Source: DAMCAP01 sp032059445 (GTDB taxonomy: Bacteria > Bacillota > Clostridia > Oscillospirales > Ruminococcaceae). Taken from it: 64,000 nt of DNA. Positions within the stretch are counted from its first letter, which is position 1. The number at the start of each line of letters is the position of its first letter. Positions 1 to 8,128 of the stretch are shown one piece after another. A program made the translations under genes and the position numbers. The notes below the pieces were generated by a model, which had not been told where the DNA came from, ran no database searches, and saw nothing but the letters and a program-made list of their open reading frames with translations. Location of the stretch: NCBI GenBank assembly GCA_032059445.1, contig DAMCAP010000012.1, positions 1 to 64,000 of the forward strand, read 5' to 3'.

Positions 1-692
1 ACATAGATGTGGCAGTTGCCTGCGCCGGTTTCGATGGTTGGTACAGTAGCGTTTTCTACTACTGACTTTATCAGACCTGCACCCCCTCTGGGGATCAGTA
101 CATCGACATACTCATTTAGCTTCATCAGGCGGGTAGCGGTATCTCTGGAGGTGTCTTCTACCAGCTGCACCGAATTGGGGTCAAGCCCTGCTGCTCCCAA
201 TGCACGCTGCATAATCGAAACCAAAACTCGATTGGAAGAAAATGCCTCGCTTCCGCCTCTTAGTATACACGCATTGCCCGACTTTATACAGAGCACTGCC
301 GCATCCACCGTTACATTGGGGCGTGCTTCGTAGATCATGGCAACTACACCGATAGGCACACGGGTTTTGAGGATCAAAAGCCCATTGGGGCGGGTTTCAC
401 CTTTTTCTACTACACCGACAGGGTCAGCAAGATCGATGACTTCCTCAATCGCCTTGGCGATGTCTTCGATGCGGTTTTGATTTAGGGTAAGGCGGTCGAG
501 CATAGCCGATTTCATGCCGCCGGTTTTGGCATTGGCAAGGTCGAGCTCGTTTGCCGCGATTATCTGGCGTGTAGAGCCAAGTAGCTCCTTAGCGATCAGA
601 GCAAGCGCCTTATTACGCTGTGCGGTTGTGGTGGTTTTTAGGCTGTTGCTTGCCGTTCTGGCGTTTCTGCCTAGTGATACCAAATCATACAT
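1..692 (-). CDS. proA: Gamma-glutamyl phosphate reductase, 3' end cut by window edge
   Basis: Catalyses the NADPH-dependent reduction of gamma-glutamyl phosphate to glutamate semialdehyde, the second step of proline synthesis in the cytosol. The visible 230 residues start at the ATG at 692 (MYDLVSLGRNARTAS), with an AAAGGA ribosome binding site upstream. They match the N-terminal NAD(P)-binding half of this aldehyde-dehydrogenase-like family, including PIGVVAMIYEARPNVT. The fragment ends just after TGAGNCHIYV, which contains the catalytic cysteine; family members are about 415 residues, so the rest lies outside the window. It follows proB by 40 bp on the same strand, the usual arrangement. 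The function is confidently recognised; only the C-terminus is missing. Confidence 0.95.
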   Translation of the reverse strand, partial: MYDLVSLGRNARTASNSLKTTTTAQRNKALALIAKELLGSTRQIIAANELDLANAKTGGMKSAMLDRLTLNQNRIEDIAKAIEEVIDLADPVGVVEKGETRPNGLLILKTRVPIGVVAMIYEARPNVTVDAAVLCIKSGNACILRGGSEAFSSNRVLVSIMQRALGAAGLDPNSVQLVEDTSRDTATRLMKLNEYVDVLIPRGGAGLIKSVVENATVPTIETGAGNCHIY

Positions 693-732
693 AGCGTTTT
701 ATTCCTTTCTGAAATAATGTTGTGTAAGAAAT

Positions 733-1521
733 TTATGCCTCGGGGTAGAAGTGTGTGCCAATCTCCTCGCCCTCAAAGAGCTTGTAAAGCACATCTCTCG
801 TAGCGGAATTGACAATTGCCATATGCACCCCGGCTTTGGTGGCGATCTGTGCGGCGTGGATCTTGGTGATCATACCGCCGGTACCGTGCTCGCTGCCTGC
901 TCCACCTGCAAGACGCATGATGTTGTCATCGATGGTCCTGACCTCACGGATCAAAGCAGCGCTTGGGTCTTCCTTGGGGTTGGCGGTGTAGAGCCCATCG
1001 ATGTCGCTCATCAATACCAGAGCATCGGCATCCGCAAGTACTGCTACGATTGCCGAAAGGGTATCGTTATCACCGATCACAATTTCTTCAGTGGCGACGG
1101 TGTCGTTTTCGTTGACGATGGGGATGATATTCCAATTAAGCAGCTTCTCGAAGGTATTGATTACGTTTTGCTTTCGAGTGGGCTCCTCAATGATGTCGCG
1201 TGTTAAGAGTAGCTGTGCTACCGTGTGGTTATACTCCGAAAACAGCTTATCGTAGATATACATGAGCTCACATTGGCCGATTGCCGCTGCTGCCTGCTTA
1301 GATGGGACGTCACAAGGTCGTTTTGCCAGCCCCAGCTTGCCGCTGCCAACACCAATAGCACCGGAAGATACGATGATCAGCTCTTTGCCGGAATTCTTGA
1401 TATCGGCGAGAGTCTTGACCAGCTCCTCCATTCTCTTGATGTTTACGTGACCGCTTTTGTGGGTCAGGGTGCTGGTGCCAAGTTTGATGACAATTCTTTT
1501 GGCATTTACAAATGGGTTCAT
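733..1521 (-). CDS. proB: Glutamate 5-kinase, short form without PUA domain
   Basis: Phosphorylates glutamate to gamma-glutamyl phosphate, the first and normally proline-inhibited step of proline synthesis. The 262 residues form one amino acid kinase fold: the phosphate-binding VIKLGTSTLT lies near residue 11, followed by VNENDTVATEEI, GDNDTLSA, LMSDIDGLY and the C-terminal GTGGMITKIHAA. The C-terminal PUA domain of the Escherichia coli enzyme (367 residues) is absent, as in many Clostridia. ATG start at 1521 with an AAAGG motif upstream. It sits between a CNNM transporter gene (18 bp upstream) and proA, so the three genes probably share one transcript from the promoter near 2871-2899. Confidence 0.96.
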   Translation of the reverse strand: MNPFVNAKRIVIKLGTSTLTHKSGHVNIKRMEELVKTLADIKNSGKELIIVSSGAIGVGSGKLGLAKRPCDVPSKQAAAAIGQCELMYIYDKLFSEYNHTVAQLLLTRDIIEEPTRKQNVINTFEKLLNWNIIPIVNENDTVATEEIVIGDNDTLSAIVAVLADADALVLMSDIDGLYTANPKEDPSAALIREVRTIDDNIMRLAGGAGSEHGTGGMITKIHAAQIATKAGVHMAIVNSATRDVLYKLFEGEEIGTHFYPEA

Positions 1522-1539
1522 TGCAATTACGACCTTTCC

Positions 1540-2808
1540 TTATTGGTTATATTCCTCAGGAACATAGGAGATCAGCAGCTTTTTGACACGCTGGTCGTCC
1601 ATTTCCTTTACGGTTACATGGATGCCCTGATATTCAAAGCCTTCGTTCTCACTCGGGATCCGCCCAAAGCGCTCCAGCACCCAGCCGCCGGTGGAGCTGT
1701 ATTCGCTAGAAAAATCACGGTAGTCAAAGCCGATTTTATCAAAGGTTTCGTAGATGCTGTAGTCGCCGCTTACCTCATAGGTATAGCTGTCGGTCTTTAG
1801 GAAATCATGATGGGCTTCTTCGTCTTCATCCCAGATTTCACCCACCAGCTCCTCCAGCAGGTCTTCCATAGTGACGATACCCATGGTACCGCCGTAGTCG
1901 TCGGTAACTACAGCCATATGAGAGCGTGTGTGTTGAAACTCGGTAAGCATCGCTGAGAGGCGCTTGGATTTATGCACAAACAAGGGCTTGGTCAGCAGGC
2001 TCTCTAGATCGATCTGCACCTTACCGTCAAGGCAGGCCTCCAGATAATCTCTGGTTTGCAGGATGCCCACGATGTTGTCGAGGTTTTTGCGGTAGACGGG
2101 CACACGGCTAAAGCGCTCACCCAAGATGACTTCTCTGATTTCTTCGGGGCTGTCGTCGAGGTCGATTGCGACAATATCTACACGAGGAGTGAGCACCTCT
2201 TGTACGGTGGTTTCGTCAAAGCTCAGAGCGCTTTGCACCATCTCACTTTTTTGGAAGTCAATAACGCCCTCTTCCTCGATGGTTTCAATGATGGTAACCA
2301 GCTCCTGCTCGGTGACTAATGGGTGGAATCCCTTGGTACCATAAGCTTTGTTGAGCTGCTCTTGTAGCTTGATAAAAAGGAAAACAATCGGAAACAACAG
2401 CCGTATTACCAGCCCTAAGCTGCCCGAAACAGCCAGAGCAACCCGTTCACTGTTTTCTTTGGCATATGTTTTGGGGAGTATCTCTCCAAATACCAGGATT
2501 ACAACCGTCATGATGACGGTAGAGGCTGCGGCTCCCGAAGCGCCAAAGGCAGCGGTTGCCACAACTGTAGCGGCGGAAGCGGAGGCAATGTTTACTACGT
2601 TGTTGCCGATTAATATGGCGGATAAAGTGCGGTCGTAACTTTCTGCCAGTGCCAGGGCTGCCTTTGCTTGTCTGTCACCGTCGTCCGCCATGTTTTTAAG
2701 TCGTATCTTATTGACGGAGGAAAGGGCGGTCTCGGATGCAGAGAAATAAGCCGATAGCATAATCAATGCAGTCAGGATAGCAGGCGTTATCCAGCCTATG
2801 TTGTCCAA
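1540..2808 (-). CDS. CNNM/CorC (HlyC) family membrane transporter with CBS pair
   Basis: Inner-membrane protein of the CNNM/CorC family, whose characterised members move Mg2+ or related divalent cations; the old name is hemolysin-like. The 422 residues show the family order: an N-terminal DUF21/CNNM region with about four membrane segments (residues 5-155), a CBS pair (about 205-325, containing TPRVDIVAIDLDD and VVTDDYGGTMGIVTMEDLLEELVGEI in parts), and a C-terminal CorC/HlyC domain (about 340-415). The start is TTG at 2808 (MDNIGWITP); the ribosome binding site is weak. It is first in the run with proB and proA, an association that has no obvious metabolic logic. Substrate is not deducible. 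Confidence 0.92.
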   Translation of the reverse strand: MDNIGWITPAILTALIMLSAYFSASETALSSVNKIRLKNMADDGDRQAKAALALAESYDRTLSAILIGNNVVNIASASAATVVATAAFGASGAAASTVIMTVVILVFGEILPKTYAKENSERVALAVSGSLGLVIRLLFPIVFLFIKLQEQLNKAYGTKGFHPLVTEQELVTIIETIEEEGVIDFQKSEMVQSALSFDETTVQEVLTPRVDIVAIDLDDSPEEIREVILGERFSRVPVYRKNLDNIVGILQTRDYLEACLDGKVQIDLESLLTKPLFVHKSKRLSAMLTEFQHTRSHMAVVTDDYGGTMGIVTMEDLLEELVGEIWDEDEEAHHDFLKTDSYTYEVSGDYSIYETFDKIGFDYRDFSSEYSSTGGWVLERFGRIPSENEGFEYQGIHVTVKEMDDQRVKKLLISYVPEEYNQ

Positions 2809-2870
2809 AAAATCTCACTCATCTTTCTTTTTATAAATTTTTTATCTTTTTAAAAGGGTATACTAAATAA

Positions 2871-2899
2871 ATATTATCATAATTCTATGTATTTATCAA
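2871..2899 (-). promoter_or_regulatory. Predicted sigma-A promoter for CNNM-proB-proA
   Basis: Read on the minus strand, TTGATA (2894-2899) is followed by a 17-base spacer and TAATAT (2871-2876). The predicted transcription start lies about 50 bp upstream of the TTG start at 2808. Confidence 0.55.
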
Positions 2900-2966
2900 T
2901 AAAATTCCTTGACATTTATAGAAATAGCCCATGAACGAGCTGTGATAGTTTTAATTATGCTCTGTA

Positions 2967-2999
2967 TAAAAAAGGAACGCCCCCACGTGAAGGCGTTCC
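2967..2999 (-). terminator. Rho-independent terminator of the acyl carrier protein gene
   Basis: On the minus strand GGAACGCC pairs with GGCGTTCC (2974-2981 with 2992-2999) and is followed by a run of six T. It lies downstream of the acyl carrier protein stop at 3129. Confidence 0.75.
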
Positions 3000-3005
3000 A
3001 TGTAT

Positions 3006-3036
3006 ATTATATCATGAACGAAACGAATGATATAAT
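3006..3036. repeat. Perfect 10-bp inverted repeat in the acpP downstream region
   Basis: ATTATATCAT (3006-3015) and ATGATATAAT (3027-3036) flank an 11-base loop, gaacgaaacga. A related half, TATATCATCAACGAAGCG, recurs about 70 bp further on, near 3080. This looks like a short dispersed hairpin element rather than a gene. The stretch 2809-3128 holds only this, the acpP terminator and the CNNM promoter. Confidence 0.5.
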
Positions 3037-3128
3037 TGCCCATCAACCTATGCGGAGCACTCAATCAAAGATATAATAAACAGTATATCATCAACGAAGC
3101 GCGCAGGCGGGCAAAACTCTGATGTAAA

Positions 3129-3359
3129 TTACATCAGGTTTTCTTCAATGAAGTGGACTACATCGCCGACGGTACGGATACCTTCGATCGCATCGTCTGG
3201 AATCTCGGTATCAAATTCATCCTCCAAGCTCATGACCAGATCAACTACATCTAGAGAATCTGCTCCAAGATCATCGCTTATCACAGAATCCATATGTATT
3301 TGATCCTCTTCAAGATCAAGTTGTTCCATCAGTATCGATCTTACCTTCTCGAATACCAT
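3129..3359 (-). CDS. acpP: Acyl carrier protein
   Basis: Small acidic carrier of acyl groups for fatty acid synthesis in the cytosol, loaded with 4'-phosphopantetheine on the serine of the DSL motif. The 76 residues contain DDLGADSLDVVDLVM, with the modified serine near residue 35, and the usual four-helix pattern rich in Asp and Glu. A TTG at 3374 is in frame upstream, but it lies inside the GGGAGG ribosome binding site, so the ATG at 3359 (MVFEKVRSIL) is the better start. It stands alone rather than in a fab cluster and has its own terminator at 2967-2999. The family assignment is secure; use by a non-fatty-acid pathway cannot be excluded. Confidence 0.95.
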   Translation of the reverse strand: MVFEKVRSILMEQLDLEEDQIHMDSVISDDLGADSLDVVDLVMSLEDEFDTEIPDDAIEGIRTVGDVVHFIEENLM

Positions 3360-3551
3360 AATATTTCCTCCCAATAAATCAAAAAATAGCGTTTATTTTT
3401 TCGGCGGTAATGTTTGCCGTACTACTGTGCGTTATGAAAACTATAATAACTGTTTTTAATAAAGAAAACAAGTGGGTAGTTAAGAAAAAATGCTGATGAT
3501 ATTTTGGTCAATTTCATTAGTTTTTTGTTGATGTTATACAATTATACTTGA

Positions 3552-3580
3552 TTGACAAAGGGGAACGCTCCTGTTATATT
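3552..3580 (+). promoter_or_regulatory. Predicted sigma-A promoter for the DUF5808 gene
   Basis: TTGACA (3552-3557), a 17-base spacer and TATATT (3575-3580). It implies a leader of about 170 bases before the ATG at 3759. Nothing else is evident in the 400 bp between 3360 and 3758. Confidence 0.6.
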
Positions 3581-3758
3581 TCTACTATAGTATTATCAGT
3601 GTATAATTGTCATTAGTTGCTTCACCTTGTTATGTATATGCTGTGTAGTGCTTTACTGTTCATACCTGTAATTTTTATCCACAAACATCCACGATTTTAA
3701 AAGATGCGGCCACAGCAGGAGTGGCAGACGCAGATTGATTAGGAAGAAGGACGTAGAC

Positions 3759-4700
3759 ATGAAACAAAACGCAATGAATTTGCTGGTGGTGGGCATTGTT
3801 GCCTTTTACCAGTCGCTCCTACCTTTTATTGGGTCAAGGGATTATAGCTTTGGAGTACTTACTCCGCGAGGGAAGTATAAAAGCCCCCAGCTATATACCA
3901 ACCGATGGGCTTATTTCATCTCGGTATATATGATTACCTTTGTCGCGGCCAATTACATTTATCGCAACACCATCACCTCTCGAGGCTTAATCATGATCCT
4001 GGCATTTATGCTGATGGCTTATCTTGTTTTGGTAGCGGTCTATCACCAAAAATCTCTGGATGGTAAAAAGACCGAGGCTTGGACAGACACAGCAATTCTG
4101 CGAGAGATTAAGGGAGTACCCTCACAGGGGGCTCTAACTTGGGCTAGCGGTTTCTTAAAGCTGATCCTCTTGACCGCAGTGATTACAGGGGCATTATATG
4201 CGTGGATGCCAGCGCAGATGACAATGCTAGGATTTTTACTGCCCAAGTCACTGGTAACTGCCATGCTGCCGGTGCTTTTGCAGGCAGTGCTGGGTGGAGT
4301 TGTCATTTATCTGATGCTGCATAATAGCGGTAAGTCTGCTTATATCGGCATCGCAGGGGCAATGCTTGTGGGCTTGCTGCTGCCACTGCCCTTTAGCATG
4401 GCAGATTGGTTTAGCTGGCAGATAGCAACCTTGTATGGTATAGGGATAGCGGTGATCGCGCTTGCAGGCGGGCTGCTTTTAAATAGTATCATTATTGCAG
4501 ATGCTCAGCCAAGCCTTGCCGACACACACTGGAAGATGGGGATCTTTTATATCAATAAAGATGACCCTGCGATCCTTGTGCCCAAGCGTTTTGGGCTTGG
4601 CTTCACACCCAATCTTGCAAACTCCAAGGCAATTGGTTTAAGCTTAGTGATAGGTGCTGCTGGTCTTTGGCTGGCTTACCGATTGATCATGGCACTATAA
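3759..4700 (+). CDS. DUF5808/DUF1648-like integral membrane protein
   Basis: Polytopic membrane protein of 313 residues with about eight hydrophobic segments. The end region (YINKDDPAILVPKRFG, then GFTPNLANSKAIG) matches the short DUF5808 motif that ends a family of Firmicutes membrane proteins, many of which also carry DUF1648. The biochemical role of the family is not established. The ATG at 3759 follows an AAGGA ribosome binding site at good spacing; an in-frame TTG at 3735 has none. It is monocistronic, with a sigma-A-like promoter upstream and a strong bidirectional terminator at 4725-4762. I see no catalytic motif. Confidence 0.75.
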   Translation: MKQNAMNLLVVGIVAFYQSLLPFIGSRDYSFGVLTPRGKYKSPQLYTNRWAYFISVYMITFVAANYIYRNTITSRGLIMILAFMLMAYLVLVAVYHQKSLDGKKTEAWTDTAILREIKGVPSQGALTWASGFLKLILLTAVITGALYAWMPAQMTMLGFLLPKSLVTAMLPVLLQAVLGGVVIYLMLHNSGKSAYIGIAGAMLVGLLLPLPFSMADWFSWQIATLYGIGIAVIALAGGLLLNSIIIADAQPSLADTHWKMGIFYINKDDPAILVPKRFGLGFTPNLANSKAIGLSLVIGAAGLWLAYRLIMAL

Positions 4701-4724
4701 TATAGGATAATGGCAGAATAAAAA

Positions 4725-4766
4725 GCGGGATTGCAGCAGTATCAGGGAAGCTGCAATCCCGCTTTT
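4725..4766. terminator. Bidirectional terminator with 13-bp perfect stem
   Basis: GCGGGATTGCAGC (4725-4737) pairs perfectly with GCTGCAATCCCGC (4750-4762), with T runs on both sides. It serves the plus-strand DUF5808 gene and the convergent minus-strand gene. The last codons and the TGA of the minus-strand gene (4742) lie within the 3' arm and loop. Confidence 0.85.
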
Positions 4767-5245
4767 AAGATATGGTCAGAAAAGCTCAAATGAGGCAAGA
4801 AATAAAAAAGGCATAACAGCCACCATAAAGCAAATAACTGTATGACGATTGATAAACCCACTTTATGATTCTTTCGAAATCTCTCTGCTATCATACTGAT
4901 TAGAAATACCGATACCGGTAATGACAAGCATGCTCCCAAAACCAAGTATATCGTCAAAAACAGAAATGCTTGAGGGCCGCTATCAGACATCATTATGGTT
5001 GGTATAATAGAGATAATTGCGAAGAGGATTAAAGGGATTAATGCGATTTTTAGGATCCAATTCATAATCAGGCTTATAAGTGTGCCTGATGGAGCTGTGT
5101 CCTCCTGTATAGGTGTTGCCTCTTCAGCTAATGATACCGGTAGTTTCCTGTCTTCCTTTATATAGAGGTATATCACGAGTGCTAGTAAAGAGTAGCTACC
5201 AAGTAGTGAAAGTATGGCAAGTACCGATTGGATATCAATACCCAT
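4742..5245 (-). CDS. Hypothetical membrane protein
   Basis: A protein of 167 residues that I do not recognise. It has an N-terminal membrane segment (residues 6-28), a hydrophilic linker containing SLAEEATPIQEDTAPSG, and three further hydrophobic segments (about 60-85, 95-120, 130-155). The start at 5245 is convincing because GGAGGG precedes the ATG by four bases. It is convergent with the DUF5808 gene and its final codons form one arm of the shared terminator at 4725-4762, which is compact but not unusual. No conserved enzymatic motif is visible. Confidence 0.7.
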   Translation of the reverse strand: MGIDIQSVLAILSLLGSYSLLALVIYLYIKEDRKLPVSLAEEATPIQEDTAPSGTLISLIMNWILKIALIPLILFAIISIIPTIMMSDSGPQAFLFLTIYLVLGACLSLPVSVFLISMIAERFRKNHKVGLSIVIQLFALWWLLCLFYFLPHLSFSDHILKAGLQLP

Positions 5246-5330
5246 ATGCCCTCCTTTGTTGTCAAAAATCTCGTATCAGTTAGCTGTATGGTAGCATAAT
5301 TTTTCAGAATTAACAATATATGAAAATACA

Positions 5331-5365
5331 ACAAAAAAAGGACAGCATCTGCTGCCCTTTTTTTA
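5331..5365 (-). terminator. Terminator of the MATE gene
   Basis: On the minus strand GGGCAGCA and TGCTGTCC form a short stem followed by seven T. It lies about 10 bp beyond the stop codon at 5375. Confidence 0.7.
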
Positions 5366-5374
5366 TACATAGTA

Positions 5375-6775
5375 TTAATGAGAGATGACGTACTTCCAGT
5401 GACCAGTGCGATACCGCAGGGAGAAGAGCACTGAGCGAGTGGCAAAATCCAGCGCCATACATACCCAAAGAGCGGTGAGCCCCATACCCATCTGTACCAC
5501 GAGGATGTAAGCAAGCCCCACACGGATGCCCCACATAGAAACCAGGATGATATAAAAAGGCCATTTGGTGTCGCCAGCTCCACGCAAAATGCCTGTAATG
5601 GTCATCGATACTGCAAAGAATGGCTGGGAAAAAGCAATGATCTGTAGGCAGCGGCTGCCAAGCTCGATGACTGCTGGGTCGGGGGTAAAGATACTGATTA
5701 GGAACTCGGAGAGTACAAACAGCACCACTCCCATAACTGACATAAAGGTAATCGCAATCTTGATACAGGAGAAGGATAAGCTATCGGTAAGATCTTCTCG
5801 CTTTGCTCCCAGAGATTGGCCGATCAGTGTGGTGGCTGCCGAGGCAAAGCCAAAGGCAGGCATGAAGCAGATCGACTCAGCAGTGATGGCGAGATGATGG
5901 GCTGCCAGTGAAACAGTACCCAAGCCTGCGATAATGGTGGTTACCATGATCTGAGCAGTCGACATTGCAAAGCGCTCTCCTGCGGCAGGTAGGCCGATTT
6001 GGAAGGCAACGCCGAGGATCTCACGATCGGGGGCAAAGCTAGTGCCCTTGTGTAGCCTAAAGTGGCTGTCTTTTACAAAGATTATGTAGCACATCATGAT
6101 GCCGCCTACTACGATGGAGATCGAGGTGGCAATCGCAGCACCTGCTACGCCCATATCGGCGCCATACATGGTAAAATGCACCCCAGCAAGGGAGATCTGC
6201 CTAGTGGGGAAGATCAACAGGAAGTTGCCGATTACATTAATAATGTTGACGATGGTATTGATCTTTAGAGGAGTCTTGGTATCGCCGGCACCTCTGGCTA
6301 TACCACCAAAGATGATAGTAGCAGTCTTAAAGAGCATAGAGAGCGAAATGATCAGCAGGTAAGCCTTGGCGTCGGGGATTACATCGGGCTCGCCGCCCAT
6401 CCATACTGGTAGCAGGGGGGAGAGGGCCGACATGATCACTGTGGCAAGAGTGCCAAATAATAAGGTCACCAGTACTGCTTGGGCTACGACCTTTTTGGCT
6501 CGCTCTAGGTTGTCCGCTCCGATTGCTCGTGCTACCAGGGCGGTAAAGGCAACGCCACAGGACATCATTACTCCGTTAATTAGGTTGACCGAGGGCTGGT
6601 TGATCGCCACAGCGGCAGTGGCAGCTGCGCCTAGGGAGCCTACCATAGCGGTATCAACATACTGTACCATGGTCAGCATCACCTGCTCTAAGATAATCGG
6701 CCACGCCAGCAGCATGATTGTCTCAAATGGCGAGCCGCCTCGTTCGATGATGTTGATGGATTTTGATTTGCTCAC
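5375..6775 (-). CDS. MATE family multidrug/Na+ efflux transporter
   Basis: Inner-membrane antiporter of the multidrug and toxic compound extrusion superfamily; it would export organic cations or metabolites in exchange for Na+ or H+. The 466 residues make two homologous MatE halves, each with about six membrane segments; typical signatures are LAWPIILEQ near residue 28, MVGSLGAAATAAVAIN near 50 and the repeat-two counterpart ILRGAGDTKWPFYI near 400. GTG start at 6775 preceded by AGAAGGTG. A 17-bp-spaced sigma-A promoter lies upstream and a terminator downstream, so it is a single-gene unit. The substrate cannot be deduced. Confidence 0.93.
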   Translation of the reverse strand: MSKSKSINIIERGGSPFETIMLLAWPIILEQVMLTMVQYVDTAMVGSLGAAATAAVAINQPSVNLINGVMMSCGVAFTALVARAIGADNLERAKKVVAQAVLVTLLFGTLATVIMSALSPLLPVWMGGEPDVIPDAKAYLLIISLSMLFKTATIIFGGIARGAGDTKTPLKINTIVNIINVIGNFLLIFPTRQISLAGVHFTMYGADMGVAGAAIATSISIVVGGIMMCYIIFVKDSHFRLHKGTSFAPDREILGVAFQIGLPAAGERFAMSTAQIMVTTIIAGLGTVSLAAHHLAITAESICFMPAFGFASAATTLIGQSLGAKREDLTDSLSFSCIKIAITFMSVMGVVLFVLSEFLISIFTPDPAVIELGSRCLQIIAFSQPFFAVSMTITGILRGAGDTKWPFYIILVSMWGIRVGLAYILVVQMGMGLTALWVCMALDFATRSVLFSLRYRTGHWKYVISH

Positions 6776-6822
6776 AGTGCACCTTCTTTTATAATTTTTT
6801 GTATGATATTAAAACAAAATCC

Positions 6823-6851
6823 ATTATAGCATAAATATAACTAAGGCACAA
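6823..6851 (-). promoter_or_regulatory. Predicted sigma-A promoter for the MATE gene
   Basis: On the minus strand TTGTGC (6846-6851), a 17-base spacer and a consensus TATAAT (6823-6828). The leader would be about 40 bases. Confidence 0.6.
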
Positions 6852-7009
6852 GATAGTTGACCGATTAATTAGTTCGGCAAGTAAGCATCCGCAATGCTGC
6901 AAAATATTGATTTTATCAGCCTTGTGTGCTACTATAATTTAAAGTATAAAACTGCGAGTGTTTCATTTAGCATAACGCAGCTTCGTTTGAGTATTTTGGG
7001 GAGGTTACC

Positions 7010-7594
7010 ATGAGCTTACCGATGAACAGAGAGCAGGCCTACGCACTTTTGCTGGAGCATACCAAGAGCGAGTCACTCGTCAAGCACGCACTCAGCGTAG
7101 AGGGTGCCATGCGATATTTTGCCCGCCTATATGGCGAAGATCAGGAGTATTGGGGAATGGTGGGGCTGCTCCACGACCTCGATTATGAAAAATACCCCGA
7201 GGAGCATTGCAAGCATACCCCGATCTATCTAAAAGAAAAGGGGTTTGAAGAGGCTTTTATCCATGCAGTACTAAGCCACGGCTATGGCATCTGTACCGAT
7301 GTGGTGCCGGAGCACCAAATGGAAAAAGTCATCCTTACAGTGGACGAGCTGGTGGGCTTCCTCACTGCTTGTGCCTACATGCGACCCTCTAAGAGCGTGA
7401 TGGATATGGAGCTCAAATCCGTCAAGAAAAAGTTTAAGACGCTAAACTTCGCTGCAGCAGTCAACCGTGATCATATCATCAAGAGCGCAGAGCTGATGGG
7501 TATGCCGCTAGATGAAGTGATTGATCACTGTATCATGGCAATGCGCGAGATTGCTGATTCCATCGGGCTTGGCATGACTGAGCAATGTGTATAG
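7010..7594 (+). CDS. HD domain phosphohydrolase
   Basis: Probable metal-dependent phosphohydrolase of the HD superfamily, cytosolic, 194 residues. The HD pair sits in GLLHDLDYEKYP near residue 55, preceded by a conserved histidine in VKHALSVEG and followed by HAVLSHGYG and TVDELVGF, the spacing of the small HD proteins common in Firmicutes. ATG start at 7010 after GGGGAGG. The substrate is unknown; members act on nucleotides or phosphomonoesters. It ends with its own terminator at 7629-7665. Confidence 0.85.
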   Translation: MSLPMNREQAYALLLEHTKSESLVKHALSVEGAMRYFARLYGEDQEYWGMVGLLHDLDYEKYPEEHCKHTPIYLKEKGFEEAFIHAVLSHGYGICTDVVPEHQMEKVILTVDELVGFLTACAYMRPSKSVMDMELKSVKKKFKTLNFAAAVNRDHIIKSAELMGMPLDEVIDHCIMAMREIADSIGLGMTEQCV

Positions 7595-7628
7595 GGTAGT
7601 CTGATCTTTTTTATCATACAATATATCA

Positions 7629-7665
7629 AGCCGATACCGCCACTGCTTGTAGGTATTGGCTTTTT
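7629..7665 (+). terminator. Terminator of the HD hydrolase gene
   Basis: AGCCGATACC (7629-7638) pairs over 10 bp, with one G-U, with GGTATTGGCT (7652-7661), followed by a T run. Confidence 0.8.
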
Positions 7666-7686
7666 GCTGGTGAAAGGCTGGTGTCG

Positions 7687-7788
7687 ATGATGCTTGGCTT
7701 ACGGATTGCCAATCTGATTTTGCTGGTGCTTATCGTAATTTTTTTGATTCTGGCGATCTTATGTATGATCAAGTACTTAAAAAGTTAA
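7687..7788 (+). CDS. Putative 33-residue single-span membrane peptide
   Basis: A short open frame starting ATG ATG at 7687 and ending TAA at 7788. It encodes a 33-residue peptide with a polar N-terminus (MMLGLRIAN), a continuous hydrophobic stretch of about 20 residues rich in Leu, Ile and Val, and a basic end (MIKYLKS), which is the pattern of a single-pass membrane microprotein. AAAGG lies nine bases upstream as a ribosome binding site. It follows the HD gene terminator and precedes the NiCo riboswitch promoter. I recognise no family. An accidental ORF is possible, but composition and ribosome binding site argue for a gene. Confidence 0.5.
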   Translation: MMLGLRIANLILLVLIVIFLILAILCMIKYLKS

Positions 7789-7811
7789 CTCTAAGGTTAC
7801 AAAAAAACATC

Positions 7812-7840
7812 TTGACAATCTCTTCCAAAAGCCTTATACT
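7812..7840 (+). promoter_or_regulatory. Predicted sigma-A promoter of the NiCo riboswitch transcript
   Basis: Consensus TTGACA (7812-7817), a 17-base spacer and TATACT (7835-7840). The predicted transcription start lies about 30 bases before the riboswitch aptamer. Confidence 0.75.
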
Positions 7841-7878
7841 ATCTTTATCTATTTGCACTGCATTTTACTACAGTACAA

Positions 7879-7953
7879 ACTGAGCAGGCGATGAACCATA
7901 TGGTTCGTGGGGCTGGGCCAAACGGCAGCAGATGTTAACATCTGTGGGACAGT
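7879..7953 (+). ncRNA. NiCo (czcD) riboswitch aptamer
   Basis: Ni2+/Co2+-sensing RNA. The sequence shows the conserved blocks of the NiCo riboswitch in order: ACTGAGCAGGC at 7879, a hairpin (GAACCATATGGTTC), GGGGCTGGGCC, ACGGCAGCAGATG, a short loop, and CATCTGTGGGACAGT ending at 7953, where ACTG and CAGT close P1. Metal binding organises the four-way junction and prevents the overlapping terminator at 7942-7977 from forming. The downstream gene is a cation diffusion facilitator, the classic partner of this RNA. Assignment is by sequence and context; a covariance search (Rfam NiCo) would be decisive. Confidence 0.9.
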
Positions 7954-7977
7954 AAATTGTTCCACAGGTGTTTTTTT
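7942..7977 (+). terminator. Riboswitch expression-platform terminator
   Basis: CTGTGGGACAG (7942-7952) pairs over 11 bp, with two G-U, with TTGTTCCACAG (7957-7967), and seven T follow. The 5' arm is also the 3' part of the NiCo aptamer, so metal binding and termination exclude each other. This implies that expression is switched on by Ni2+ or Co2+. Confidence 0.85.
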
Positions 7978-8031
7978 ATGCCCTTAATGAGGAACAATGA
8001 GTATAGTTGGTGACCGATGCGCCGCCTACGG

Positions 8032-8041
8032 NNNNNNNNNN
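8032..8041. other. Assembly gap (10 N) between riboswitch and CDF gene
   Basis: A run of ten N in the leader between the riboswitch terminator and the ribosome binding site of the cation transporter gene. The true leader length is therefore unknown. Confidence 0.99.
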
Positions 8042-8128
8042 GTGTATCGCGATATTTATAATGAAGCAGACAGTGCGTAGAAATATGCCTTGGCAAACGG
8101 GGCAAAACAACATATATGGAGGTACTTT

